Under the pieces are notes generated by a model that saw only the letters and a list, made by a program, of their open reading frames with translations, had not been told where the DNA came from and ran no database searches. Shown piece after piece: positions 28,717 to 37,166 of a stretch of 60,960 bases of DNA (position 1 is the first letter of the stretch; each line of letters opens with the position of its first letter). This stretch comes from Psychrobacter faecalis (lineage in GTDB: Bacteria; Pseudomonadota; Gammaproteobacteria; Pseudomonadales; Moraxellaceae): contig NZ_JABAST010000019.1 of assembly GCF_016107575.1 (NCBI RefSeq), positions 1 to 60,960 on the forward strand. The letters run 5' to 3'. The translations under genes were made by a program, and so were the position numbers.

Positions 28717-29022
28717 AACGCTATTAAATAAAAATGCCGCTCCTATAATGGGGCGGCGTTTTTTTGTATGCCTTTTAATCTTTTTAAAGCTGTGCATATC
28801 TTCTAAAACGCCTGTAAATCTATCGTATAACCAAGGTTCAATATCGTCGACCACTTGATTGTAGAGAAGTGGTCCCAAGGTTTCGATTATAAAATCCAAT
28901 AAAAACTTAGCAGGCAGGTTGCCAATATCAACATCAAATTCCTCGCTCATATACTCTCTAAGCTTATCCAAGACAATTTCTTCTGCTTCGTCTGACAGCG
29001 TCAGTAATTTTTCTTTACTCAT
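28705..29022 (-). CDS. DUF2164 family protein with a C-terminal extension
   Basis: A 105-residue protein. The first about 80 residues fit DUF2164: LSDEAEEIVLDKLREYMSEEFDVDIGNLPAKFLLDFIIETLGPLLYNQVVDDIEPWL. Family proteins are usually near 80 residues and of unknown function. The last about 25 residues (from KRHTKKRR onward) are encoded across a GC-rich terminator-like hairpin at 28732-28765, which suggests that an original stop codon was lost and the frame now reads through its own terminator. A purine-rich stretch before the ATG is weak. It lies 29 bp downstream of the FrnE-like gene and may be co-transcribed. Confidence 0.75.
   Translation of the reverse strand: MSKEKLLTLSDEAEEIVLDKLREYMSEEFDVDIGNLPAKFLLDFIIETLGPLLYNQVVDDIEPWLYDRFTGVLEDMHSFKKIKRHTKKRRPIIGAAFLFNSVKKA
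28732..28765. terminator. Bidirectional terminator-like hairpin inside the DUF2164 frame
   Basis: GCCGCTCC, loop TATAAT, GGGGCGGC, with an A run before and a seven-T run after, so it can stop transcription from either side. It lies within the last 20 codons of the DUF2164 gene. Confidence 0.75.
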
Positions 29023-29051
29023 TAATCATAGTCCTATTAGCAAAGCTTTAT

Positions 29052-29726
29052 TTACTCTTGCATAGCAGCCAATTGTTGTAAAATATTGACGTAATTGTCC
29101 ACGCCTTGCGCGCCGCTGACCAAGTGCCGCTCATTAAAAATCATTGCTGGTACGCTTTGGATACCTTGCTGCTGCCAGTGGCGCTCTTCTGCGCGTACCT
29201 CTTTGGCAAAACGCTGATCCTCCAGCACAGCCAGCGCCTCTTCACGATTAAGTCCAACTTCCGCTGCAATATCAGCCAGCACCGTATTATCAGAGATGTT
29301 GCGACCATCGGTAAAGTGCGCGCCAAATAACGCCTGCTTTAAGTCATGCATCGGCTTTTGTCCTTGTTGACCTGCCCAATACAACAGCTGATGCAGATTA
29401 AAAGTATTGTGTATCCGCGTGTCATCGTTGAAATTAAATTCAAAGCCAACTTCATTGCCCGCTTGCGTCATTCTAAGGCGGCTCGCGTCTGATTCTTCCT
29501 TGCTCGAACCGTATTTTTTCATAATGTGCTCGCGCAAATTTTGTCCTGCGCTTGGCATATTAGGATTTAGCTCAAATGGATGCCAGTGTATTTCGTGCTC
29601 GGTATTGGTTTGCTTGAGCGCCTCAGCCAATTGACGATAACCGATGATACACCACGGGCAAACCACGTCTGAGACGATATCGATGCGCAGAGGTTTTCCG
29701 GATAGCGGTTGATTTGAGTTTTCCAT
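29052..29726 (-). CDS. DsbA family oxidoreductase, FrnE-like
   Basis: A 224-residue thioredoxin-fold protein with the redox motif CPWC in DIVSDVVCPWCIIGYRQLAEAL (about residues 21-24), a helical insertion (about 60-165) and a C-terminal cis-Pro loop in GIQSVPAMIFNERHLVSGAQG. There is no signal peptide, so it is cytoplasmic like FrnE and 2-hydroxychromene-2-carboxylate isomerase relatives, not a periplasmic DsbA. FrnE of Deinococcus has disulfide isomerase activity; the substrate here is unknown. It lies upstream of the DUF2164 gene, 29 bp apart, and is divergent from paoABC. Confidence 0.9.
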   Translation of the reverse strand: MENSNQPLSGKPLRIDIVSDVVCPWCIIGYRQLAEALKQTNTEHEIHWHPFELNPNMPSAGQNLREHIMKKYGSSKEESDASRLRMTQAGNEVGFEFNFNDDTRIHNTFNLHQLLYWAGQQGQKPMHDLKQALFGAHFTDGRNISDNTVLADIAAEVGLNREEALAVLEDQRFAKEVRAEERHWQQQGIQSVPAMIFNERHLVSGAQGVDNYVNILQQLAAMQE

Positions 29727-30067
29727 ATTTTTATACCTATTTTATTGATTATGTTCGATTTATTTATAGAAGGTTTTATAAAGTTGAATCCATATTAAGA
29801 GAATGAAATCGTGATTACAATGGTTGCTAAGTTACAGGTTCTACTAACGAGGTTAAGCAGCCAACCGCAGTTGTAAAGGAGAGTTATCGTAGGTTCAAAA
29901 GTTGACAAAAAAGTTTTATCCTCACTATTTGCTTAAAAAAACTACACTGCAATGACTACAAAGTAAAAACAAAGCGCTGTTTTTGATACGCCATAATGAA
30001 ACGATTGACGCTGTTTAAGAGCGTGCACACTTATCCTTTTATGAATAACTGCCAGCGAGAAGCCAGC
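29727..30067. other. Divergent intergenic region frnE-like / paoA
   Basis: About 340 bp with a likely paoA promoter (TTGACA at 29902). The paoA frame is open from 29996, but the stretch between 29996 and 30067 lacks ribosome binding sites. Nothing else is recognised. Confidence 0.4.
29902..29931 (+). promoter_or_regulatory. Possible promoter of paoABC
   Basis: A perfect -35 TTGACA, 18-nt spacer and a poor -10 TATTTG. A weak -10 suggests that an activator may be needed. Confidence 0.35.
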
Positions 30068-30760
30068 ATGTCTACCTTGACGTTAATGATTAATCAGCAA
30101 GATTATCAGCTCGATAATCTTGATCCGCGCACGACATTGCTTGATGTCTGCCGCCAGCATCTACAAATTACTGGACCCAAAAAGGGCTGCGACCACGGTC
30201 AATGCGGCGCTTGTACCATGCTCATTAATGGGCGACGGGTTAATTCTTGCCTGACCCTTGCGATCATGCACGACGGTGATGAGATTACGACGATTGAAGG
30301 CATTGGAATGCCTGAATCGCTCTCAGACTTACAGCAAGCGTTTAAAGACCACGATGCGTTTCAGTGCGGTTACTGTACGCCGGGGCAAATTTGTTCAGCC
30401 ACTGCTTTGATTGAAGAGATTAAGCAAAACTGGCCAAGCTATGTGACTACCGATTTGCAAAATCCTGATGGCTTGCTGGTACAAGAAATCGCCGAACGCA
30501 TGAGCGGTAATATTTGTCGCTGTTCGGCTTATCCGAACATTATTAATGCCATCTCGCAAGTCTTGGAAAATAACGTAACAGGTAAAGCTGTCTCTACTAC
30601 TATAACTACAAAAAATACTATACCTACAAAAGGCTCAGATGCTGCAAGCGTTACCGGTATTTGGTCGCCGCCGCCTAGTGAAACTCAGCTTAGTAAGCCG
30701 TCGCAAAATGAGGCGTCACAAAATAAAAACCATAACGCCCAATTAGGAGCTCACTTATGA
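30068..30760 (+). CDS. paoA: Aldehyde oxidoreductase iron-sulfur subunit PaoA
   Basis: PaoA is the two-[2Fe-2S] electron-transfer subunit of the PaoABC molybdenum aldehyde oxidoreductase. The plant-type ferredoxin cluster ligands are in CDHGQCGACTMLINGRRVNSC and the second cluster in CGYCTPGQICSAT...MSGNICRCSAY, with sequence very close to E. coli PaoA. E. coli PaoA has a Tat signal; here there is none, so the enzyme is probably cytoplasmic. I place the start at 30068 because GAGAAG lies 5 nt upstream and the protein begins right at the ferredoxin domain; the frame extends up to 29996. A Thr/Ser/Gln-rich C-terminal tail of about 60 residues is unusual. It overlaps paoB by 4 bp. Confidence 0.9.
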   Translation: MSTLTLMINQQDYQLDNLDPRTTLLDVCRQHLQITGPKKGCDHGQCGACTMLINGRRVNSCLTLAIMHDGDEITTIEGIGMPESLSDLQQAFKDHDAFQCGYCTPGQICSATALIEEIKQNWPSYVTTDLQNPDGLLVQEIAERMSGNICRCSAYPNIINAISQVLENNVTGKAVSTTITTKNTIPTKGSDAASVTGIWSPPPSETQLSKPSQNEASQNKNHNAQLGAHL

Positions 30761-31749
30761 AACGCTTTGACTATGTCCGTGCCGAAGCTCCTGAGCAAGC
30801 AGCGACTGCTGCCAGCTCAAAAGATGCGTCATTTATCGGCGGTGGTACCAATCTCTTAGATTTAATGAAGTTTGAGATTGAAACACCAACCAAATTGGTC
30901 GATATCACCCGTCTTGAGCTTGAGCAAATCGAAACGACTGCTGATGGCGGATTACGTATCGGTACGCTGGTCACCAACAGTGATTTGGCGGCGCATCCGG
31001 AGGTCATTGCCAATTATCCGGTATTATCGCGCGCTATTTTAGCTGGCGCGACGGGTCAACTGCGTAATAAAGCCACCACTGGCGGTAATTTTTTACAGCG
31101 CACGCGTTGTTATTATTTTTATCAGACCGACAGTCCGTGCAATAAACGTGAACCCGGTAGTGGCTGTCCAGCGATTAATGGCGAGCACCGTACCCTAGCT
31201 GTTTTAGGTACAAGTGATGCCTGTATTGCTCAACATCCCTCTGATATGGCGGTGGCAATGCGGTTGCTTGACGCTGTCATTGAAACGGTGAAAGCAGATG
31301 GTTCGACCCGTTCTATTCCAGTCAAAGACTTTTATTGTCTGCCAAAAGACACGCCGCATATCGAAAATGTCTTGGAGAGTGGCGAGCTTATCACTCATGT
31401 TGTTTTACCATCGCCTATCAAAGGCATGCATACCTACGACAAAGTACGTGACCGCGCTTCTTACGCCTTTGCCTTAGTGTCTTGTGCGTCTGTCATCGAG
31501 AGCGATGATACGGGTAATTTGGCGACTGTACGTTTGGCGTTTGGTGGTATTGGGGTGATGCCGTGGCGTAATGAAGACGTTGAAGCATTATTAACGGGCA
31601 CGGCGGGTGATGACGCTACGATCGCACAAGCCGCAGACTTATTATTAAAAGAGGCCAAAGGTCACGGTCAAAACGATTTTAAAATACCATTGACGCGTCG
31701 CCTACTTAAACAAGTTATTCAGCGCGCCTTAGCGGGCGAGGGAGCATAA
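30757..31749 (+). CDS. paoB: Aldehyde oxidoreductase FAD subunit PaoB
   Basis: PaoB carries FAD and, unlike most of the xanthine oxidase family, an additional [4Fe-4S] cluster. The 330-residue protein shows the FAD-binding IGGGTNLLDLMKFEIETPTKLVDI and GATGQLRNKATTGGNFLQRTRC, then the Cys-containing insertion typical of PaoB: TRCYYFYQTDSPCNKREPGSGCPAI and SDACIAQHPSDMAVAM. The C-terminal CO dehydrogenase flavoprotein domain has KVRDRASYAFALVSCAS. It starts within paoA (ATGA overlap, AGGAG upstream) and ends 2 bp before paoC, so the three genes form one tightly coupled operon. Confidence 0.93.
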   Translation: MKRFDYVRAEAPEQAATAASSKDASFIGGGTNLLDLMKFEIETPTKLVDITRLELEQIETTADGGLRIGTLVTNSDLAAHPEVIANYPVLSRAILAGATGQLRNKATTGGNFLQRTRCYYFYQTDSPCNKREPGSGCPAINGEHRTLAVLGTSDACIAQHPSDMAVAMRLLDAVIETVKADGSTRSIPVKDFYCLPKDTPHIENVLESGELITHVVLPSPIKGMHTYDKVRDRASYAFALVSCASVIESDDTGNLATVRLAFGGIGVMPWRNEDVEALLTGTAGDDATIAQAADLLLKEAKGHGQNDFKIPLTRRLLKQVIQRALAGEGA

Positions 31750-31751
31750 TC

Positions 31752-34172
31752 ATGTCATTATTGGACTCAGTATTGCCATCAGAACCTACCAAAAAAATGA
31801 TGATGAATGAGCCTGTCGATTCGCTTTTTGACAAAACAGCAAGCAATTTGGTCGGCAAACCGATTAACCGTGTTGATGGTTCGTTAAAGGTCAGCGGACA
31901 AGCACCTTACTCAGCAGAGTTTTATCGAGAAAATCAAGTTTACGGCGTTTTAGTTGGCGCGAAAATAGCCAAAGGACAAGTGGAAAATATCGATAGCAGT
32001 GCTTTAGAAGATATTCCTGGCATCATCAAAGTGGTGACCGATCCTAAGCATTTTTTGCGAAACTCACAGCAAGGCGGTGAGACCGAAGCACCAACCCAAG
32101 GCGCTAGCGAGATTTATTATCACGGGCAGCCGATAGCGGTAGTGGTTGCTGAGACTTTTGAAGCGGCGACCGAAGGCGCTAATGCCCTTAAAGTCACTTA
32201 TAAAAATGAGACCGAACAAGCGGCATTAAACTTTACCCAAGAGCTGCCAAGTGCTCATGATGTCAATGAGCAAAAGGGCCCAGATAAAAATTCTGTTACA
32301 GGCGACCCTGAAAAAGGCTTGGCGCAAGCGGAAATTACTCTCGATCGCTTTTACCATACGCCAAGTCAAAGCAACTCGCCGATGGAGCCGCATGCGACGC
32401 TGGCTTATTGGGAAGACGATAAGCTCATCATGTATACCTCAAACCAAATGATTGCACCTTGCAAACAGCAAGTGATGGATGCTTTAGATCTAAAAAAAGA
32501 TCAGGTCCAACTAATTTCTTATTTTGTTGGTGGCGGTTTCGGTAGTAAATTGGGTATCGCGCCTGAGTCGATTGCAGCAGCGATTGCGGCAAAAGAGCTT
32601 GGTCGTCCGGTGCTGATCAGTATGACGCGTCCGCAAGTGATGGAAGCGACCGTTAGACGCTCAAACACTCGCCAGCGTATCGCCATTGGCTGTGATAAAG
32701 ACGGCATCATCAATACCTTTATTCACGATACCGTTGGCAGTAATTTACCGGGTGAGGCATTTTTTGAGCCGACAGCATTATCGACTAAATATTTATACCG
32801 CGGTGAAAATCGCCGCGTGAATTATAAACAAGTAGATATGAATTACGTGCTTTCTGGCTCTATGCGCGCACCCGGTGAAGCGGTCGGTATGATTGCGGTT
32901 GAATGTGCGATGGATGAATTGGCCACGCAATTGAATATCGATCCGCTTGAGCTGCGACGTCGTAACGAGCCTGAGCAAGACCCAAGCCAAGACATTCCGT
33001 TTTCGACGCGGCAGCTACTTGCTTGTATGGAGCAAGGGGCGGCGCAATTCGGTTGGGAGCAGCGCAATCCTAAACCTGTCAGTCAGTTAGAGGGAGATTG
33101 GTGGATTGGTACGGGGATGGCGGCATCCGCTCGTGGTAACCAATTAAAACCGTCAGAGGCGCGGGCGACACTGCAAGTTGACGATTCAAAAGCCCTTGGC
33201 ATTAAAGCCATTATCGAAACCGATATGACCGATATCGGTACGGGCTCTTATACGGTATTTTCTCAGGTTGCCGCTGATTTACTAGGCTTACCAATAGACC
33301 ATATCGAGATGAAGCTGGGTGATAGTGAGTTGCCACCGGCTTCAGGTTCGGGTGGTAGTGTGGGCGCCGCAAGTGCAGGGAGCGGTATCTATCTTGCCTG
33401 TGAGCAACTACGCGATATGTTGGCAGAAAAAGTCGGGCTTTATCCAGACACCATTCAGCTTGATAAAGGTCAGATTAAACGAGCAGGTGAACATGACCCT
33501 AGCGTAACAGAAGCAGCGGTTGAAACGCTTAAAGACAAAGCGCTAGATTTAAAAGATACAGTCACTGAAAAAACGGGTTTAGCTTTACCCGAGTCTGCTG
33601 CAGAAAAATACGATTTTAGCAATTTTCAGTCTTATGCATTGGCAGATATTATCGCTGCATGCGATGAGAAAAAAATGAGCGCTAAAGGTCAAATCAAACC
33701 AGGAAAAAATGCCAAAAGCCATCGCCAAGCGTCGTTTGGTGTCAATTTCGCGGAAGTCGCCGTCCATAGAGTGACTGGCGAGATTCGTCTTAAACGCATG
33801 ACGGGCGCCTTTGCTGCCGGACGTATTCTTAACCATAAAACCGCCACTTCACAATGCTACGGGGGTATGGTTTTCGGTATTGGTTCGGCGCTTATGGAGG
33901 AAATCATCCATGATAAGCGTGATGGTCGCCTATGCAATCATGATCTTGCTGAATACCATGTGCCGGTCAATGCCGATGTGCCGCAACTGGAGGTAATATT
34001 GGTCGAAGAAGATGACCCTTATACCAATCCCATGCATATCAAAGGGATTGGCGAAACCGCGATTTCTGGAGCAGCGGCGGCTATTGCTAATGCTATTTAT
34101 AATGCGGTCGGTGTGCGCGTTTACGATTTCCCAATCACTCTTGATAAGCTGCTTTATGAGTTGCCAGAATAA
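31752..34172 (+). CDS. paoC: Aldehyde oxidoreductase molybdenum subunit PaoC
   Basis: PaoC holds the molybdenum cofactor (probably MCD, as in E. coli) and oxidises aldehydes to acids. The 806-residue protein has the xanthine-oxidase-family fold: VGKPINRVDGSLKVSGQAPYSAEF at the start, YFVGGGFGSKLG, GSMRAPGEAVGMIAVE, DMTDIGTGSYTVFSQVAADLLG, and the catalytic Glu near the C-terminus in MHIKGIGETAISGAAAAIANAI. It is about 70 residues longer than E. coli PaoC; the extra residues include a charged insertion (about 585-620, containing VTEAAVETLKDKALDLKDTVTEKTG) that looks like an amphipathic helix and an N-terminal extension. A terminator follows about 50 bp downstream. Confidence 0.93.
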   Translation: MSLLDSVLPSEPTKKMMMNEPVDSLFDKTASNLVGKPINRVDGSLKVSGQAPYSAEFYRENQVYGVLVGAKIAKGQVENIDSSALEDIPGIIKVVTDPKHFLRNSQQGGETEAPTQGASEIYYHGQPIAVVVAETFEAATEGANALKVTYKNETEQAALNFTQELPSAHDVNEQKGPDKNSVTGDPEKGLAQAEITLDRFYHTPSQSNSPMEPHATLAYWEDDKLIMYTSNQMIAPCKQQVMDALDLKKDQVQLISYFVGGGFGSKLGIAPESIAAAIAAKELGRPVLISMTRPQVMEATVRRSNTRQRIAIGCDKDGIINTFIHDTVGSNLPGEAFFEPTALSTKYLYRGENRRVNYKQVDMNYVLSGSMRAPGEAVGMIAVECAMDELATQLNIDPLELRRRNEPEQDPSQDIPFSTRQLLACMEQGAAQFGWEQRNPKPVSQLEGDWWIGTGMAASARGNQLKPSEARATLQVDDSKALGIKAIIETDMTDIGTGSYTVFSQVAADLLGLPIDHIEMKLGDSELPPASGSGGSVGAASAGSGIYLACEQLRDMLAEKVGLYPDTIQLDKGQIKRAGEHDPSVTEAAVETLKDKALDLKDTVTEKTGLALPESAAEKYDFSNFQSYALADIIAACDEKKMSAKGQIKPGKNAKSHRQASFGVNFAEVAVHRVTGEIRLKRMTGAFAAGRILNHKTATSQCYGGMVFGIGSALMEEIIHDKRDGRLCNHDLAEYHVPVNADVPQLEVILVEEDDPYTNPMHIKGIGETAISGAAAAIANAIYNAVGVRVYDFPITLDKLLYELPE

Positions 34173-34220
34173 CTATTGTTGATAGTCGATATTAACGAAT
34201 GGCTAACTGATGCTTGATAT

Positions 34221-34256
34221 AAAAACCCGCTAGCGGCCATCACTAGCGGGTTTTTA
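34221..34256 (+). terminator. Terminator after paoC
   Basis: AAAACCCGCTAG pairs with CTAGCGGGTTTT around a 9-nt loop, followed by a short T run, about 50 nt after the paoC stop. The XdhC-like gene downstream therefore probably has its own promoter or is reached by read-through. Confidence 0.85.
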
Positions 34257-34325
34257 TAAGGCGAAATGCAATTTTAATCATTAAAACTGAAACTAAAATA
34301 AAAATAAATAGAGATAAGAGGCACT

Positions 34326-35576
34326 ATGAATCAGGTCGCTGATATTCTAAAGCTCGCAGGCGAGGCGCAGCAGCAAAACATCGGTGCGGTGTTAGCAACG
34401 GTAGTACGTACCGAAGGCTCGGCCTATCGTCGGCCTGGGGCAATGATGCTTATCTGCGCTGATGGACGCTCGGTTGGGATGATTAGCGGTGGTTGCCTAG
34501 AACCACATATCATCAAACGTGCTTTTTGGTTGACGCGTCATGGCGCAAACGTGCAGGTTTATCAAACGGGTAGTGATGAGAGTGACGAGGCAGATGATGA
34601 TAGTGAAAGTAATGGCAATGGAAATGGCGATTTAGAAAATGAGCTAAATTTCGGTTTGGGCTGTAATGGCAAGGTTCATGTACTGTTTGAGCGTTTGACA
34701 GCCGCAAGGCCGTTTTTAGAAGTTATTCGTCATGTTCGTCGTAGCCAAAATCCTACAACGATAGCGACGTTAATTCGCGCAAATGATCAATACCATTTAC
34801 CCATTGGGCTTCGGCTAGATTTGAAAGACTATATTGCTAACGAAAAAATAACTTTTGTCAGTGGCGCTAGTATGGGCAATAAAGGGTTCATTGAGCAATC
34901 GAATATTTTTACTCATGAGATTAGAGATACCATTAAAAAACTGTCAACGCATGAAGTTTCTAACAAAAATACCGAATACGTTGTCCTAAAAAACGGTGAT
35001 ATCACCACAGAATGGCTTATCCAGCGTCTACAACCACAACACCGTTTGCTTATTTGCGGGGCAGGGAATGATGTGATGCCGCTTGTGACCATGGCAAAAT
35101 TACAAGATTGGCATGTCAGCGTTATTGATAGTCGCGTTCACTATGCCACGCGTCTGCGTTTTCCCGAAGCGGATATCGTGATGCCAGTCGCATTGGACGA
35201 TAATGAGAAACTGCTGAAGCTCAGTCGTCATGCGGCGGTCGCGTTGATGTCGCACAGTTTGACCCAAGACCGTGCCCGTCTTTCACTATTGTTAGAGCAT
35301 CCTACTCATTATAAATATCTTGGGCAATTAGGCCCAAGTTATCGAACCGAGCGCTTGGTAAATGAGATTCGTGCTGTCAAAGACAATCCGGCAAGTTTAA
35401 GTGAGGGCGTGAAAAAACTCCACTATCCGATTGGTTATAAATTAGGCGGTGATGGCCCTGAAGCTTTAGCACTTGGCATCATGGCACAAATAAGCGCCGT
35501 TATGCATAAGCAAACTGCGACTGCCAAATTTTCAGCGAGCAATAATACGACATCTGAAATATTGAGCGATGTATGA
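34326..35576 (+). CDS. XdhC/CoxI family molybdenum cofactor insertion protein (PaoD-like)
   Basis: XdhC-type proteins bind the molybdenum cofactor, promote its sulfuration and insert it into xanthine oxidase-family enzymes. The 416-residue protein has the N-terminal XdhC/CoxI motif (GAVLATVVRTEGSAYRRPGAMMLICADGRSVGMISGGCLEPHI, about residues 20-62) and the C-terminal Rossmann-like domain (LLICGAGNDVMPLVTMAKLQDWHVSVIDSR then YLGQLGPSYRTERLV). Between them lies an Asp/Ser/Asn-rich acidic stretch (about 80-103). It overlaps the downstream MocA-like gene by 4 bp and sits behind paoABC, so PaoC is the likely client. Confidence 0.9.
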   Translation: MNQVADILKLAGEAQQQNIGAVLATVVRTEGSAYRRPGAMMLICADGRSVGMISGGCLEPHIIKRAFWLTRHGANVQVYQTGSDESDEADDDSESNGNGNGDLENELNFGLGCNGKVHVLFERLTAARPFLEVIRHVRRSQNPTTIATLIRANDQYHLPIGLRLDLKDYIANEKITFVSGASMGNKGFIEQSNIFTHEIRDTIKKLSTHEVSNKNTEYVVLKNGDITTEWLIQRLQPQHRLLICGAGNDVMPLVTMAKLQDWHVSVIDSRVHYATRLRFPEADIVMPVALDDNEKLLKLSRHAAVALMSHSLTQDRARLSLLLEHPTHYKYLGQLGPSYRTERLVNEIRAVKDNPASLSEGVKKLHYPIGYKLGGDGPEALALGIMAQISAVMHKQTATAKFSASNNTTSEILSDV

Positions 35577-36346
35577 AGAAAAGTGACTCGACGTCAAATA
35601 GCGCCGCAATATCAAATCAAAACCTTGAGCAGCAAACCAACCATGGCATCATTATTTTAGCCAGTGGCCTCAGTCGTCGTCTGGGTCAAGCTAAGCAGCT
35701 GCTTTGTACAAATGGTGTTCCGTTAATTAGCCATATGATAAGACTGGCAGCAAGCACAAATCCGCAAGTTATTATTGTTGTTATTCCTAAAAACAAGGCA
35801 TCGATAGCTAGTGAGATAGCAAAACTAAGCGACACCCATCTACATATCGAAACTGTCATTAACCAAACGCCCGAAACTGGTATGGGACATAGTCTTTATA
35901 CTGCTATTGAAGCCTTGACTCAGTTTGTTAATGATAAAGATTTTAATCATGAAGCGCTTGAGCGAGTGTTGATTATGGGGGTTGACCAAGTTTTATTGGA
36001 TATGGAACATGTTAATGGATTGCTAGCCGGTAAGCATCTAGTGGCTGCTAGCGCTTATGAGTATTGGCAGATTTTCGATACGTTATCAAAAGACGACCAT
36101 ATCGAGCGTAAAGCCGAGGTCAAAAATGAAACGAAAAATCCCATCGTTGGTCTACCGTTAGTTATCGATTATCAGCTACTTAAACAATGGCAGTTTCATA
36201 TACGTGGAGACAAAGGCCTACGTCATTTAATCAGAGCGCTCTCGCCCAGTGAAATCAGTACAGTCTTCAATAAACAGCTGAGCTATGATATCGATACGCC
36301 CGAGCAACTTGCCTATGCCCGACAGCAGGGCTGGGTTGATAAATAA
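35573..36346 (+). CDS. Molybdenum cofactor nucleotidyltransferase, MocA-like
   Basis: A 257-residue protein of the MobA/MocA nucleotidyltransferase fold. The N-terminal signature IIILASGLSRRLGQAKQLLCTNGVPLISHMI (about residues 25-55) and ETGMGHSLYTAIEAL and MGVDQVLLD fit MocA, which transfers CMP to molybdopterin to form MCD. MCD is the cofactor of PaoC in E. coli, which fits the position behind paoABC and the XdhC-like gene. The start overlaps the XdhC-like stop (ATGA). The substrate nucleotide (CTP or GTP) cannot be decided by reading alone. Confidence 0.85.
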   Translation: MKKSDSTSNSAAISNQNLEQQTNHGIIILASGLSRRLGQAKQLLCTNGVPLISHMIRLAASTNPQVIIVVIPKNKASIASEIAKLSDTHLHIETVINQTPETGMGHSLYTAIEALTQFVNDKDFNHEALERVLIMGVDQVLLDMEHVNGLLAGKHLVAASAYEYWQIFDTLSKDDHIERKAEVKNETKNPIVGLPLVIDYQLLKQWQFHIRGDKGLRHLIRALSPSEISTVFNKQLSYDIDTPEQLAYARQQGWVDK

Positions 36347-36533
36347 TTTGACGCCAAGAATCGTTTGGATGATAGGTATATTACGCCTAAACCGTTAGCA
36401 GGGTTATAAGCATAGTACAACGCCTAGGCACCGATGGTAACAGGATTACCTGAATACATTACTACCGTCATACAAGGCTGCCAATAACCTGCGATATCAT
36501 TTGCGCATTATAAATATAAAGTAAGGGGATCTT

Positions 36534-37055
36534 ATGAGTCGTACACTGTGGCTAGTCGTTGGTATCATCAGTATTCTTGGCGGTATCTTTGCTTTTTTTA
36601 ATCCGCTTAGCGCCAGTTTCGCTGCCGAACAACTGGCTGGATTCGTCTTTCTTTTGGTTGGTATTTTACAGTTTATTGCCCTGTTCCGTGCTTATACCAC
36701 GACGGGTAAAGTGTTGGCGGCCATCGGCGGTGTACTTGGCATATTTATTGGTATTGAGCTACTACAAAACCCGCTACAAGGTATTTTGACCCTAACCATG
36801 GTGATTGCGATTTTATTTATGGCAACGGGTATTGTCAGAGTAATAGTTGCTTTTGGTTTACGCCGAACCGTGGCTTTTGTGCCAATATTAATCTCAGGGC
36901 TTATCTCGATTGCGTTGGCTATCATGATATTCACCAGCTATCCGCAGTCAGCGACTTATATTCTTGGCGTCCTATTGGCCATTGAGCTGATATCTAATGG
37001 TATCTCATTAATCATGTATTCACGTGTGCAACCACCTTTGGTTCGACGCTTGTAA
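36534..37055 (+). CDS. HdeD-like (DUF308) membrane protein
   Basis: A 173-residue inner-membrane protein with six predicted helices spread along the whole chain (for example LWLVVGIISILGGIFAFF, LAGFVFLLVGILQFIALF, VLAAIGGVLGIFIGIELL, LTLTMVIAILFMATGIVRVIVAF). This is the HdeD/DUF308 pattern of paired GG-rich helices. E. coli HdeD is linked to acid stress, but most relatives have no known function. TAAGGGG lies 7 nt before the ATG. It is separated from the MocA-like gene by about 190 bp and is followed by its own terminator. Confidence 0.85.
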   Translation: MSRTLWLVVGIISILGGIFAFFNPLSASFAAEQLAGFVFLLVGILQFIALFRAYTTTGKVLAAIGGVLGIFIGIELLQNPLQGILTLTMVIAILFMATGIVRVIVAFGLRRTVAFVPILISGLISIALAIMIFTSYPQSATYILGVLLAIELISNGISLIMYSRVQPPLVRRL

Positions 37056-37106
37056 ATACATAAACTTATAAATGACACTAGCAATAAATCGCGATATAAA
37101 ATGCAT

Positions 37107-37139
37107 AAAAAAGACGCCGTAAAATGGCGTCTTTTTTTA
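37107..37139. terminator. Bidirectional terminator, HdeD-like / methyltransferase
   Basis: AAAAGACGCC pairs with GGCGTCTTTT around a 7-nt loop, with A and T runs on each side, between converging genes. Confidence 0.88.
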
Positions 37140-37166
37140 TTCTATAAGTTTTGATTGTTTTAAATA

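Noticed and set aside
30068..34172. paoABC as the xanthine dehydrogenase feeding the urate pathway
   Set aside because: The FAD subunit carries the extra Cys-rich [4Fe-4S] insertion specific for PaoB-type aldehyde oxidoreductases, and all three chains match PaoABC best; the urate genes are 16 kb away.
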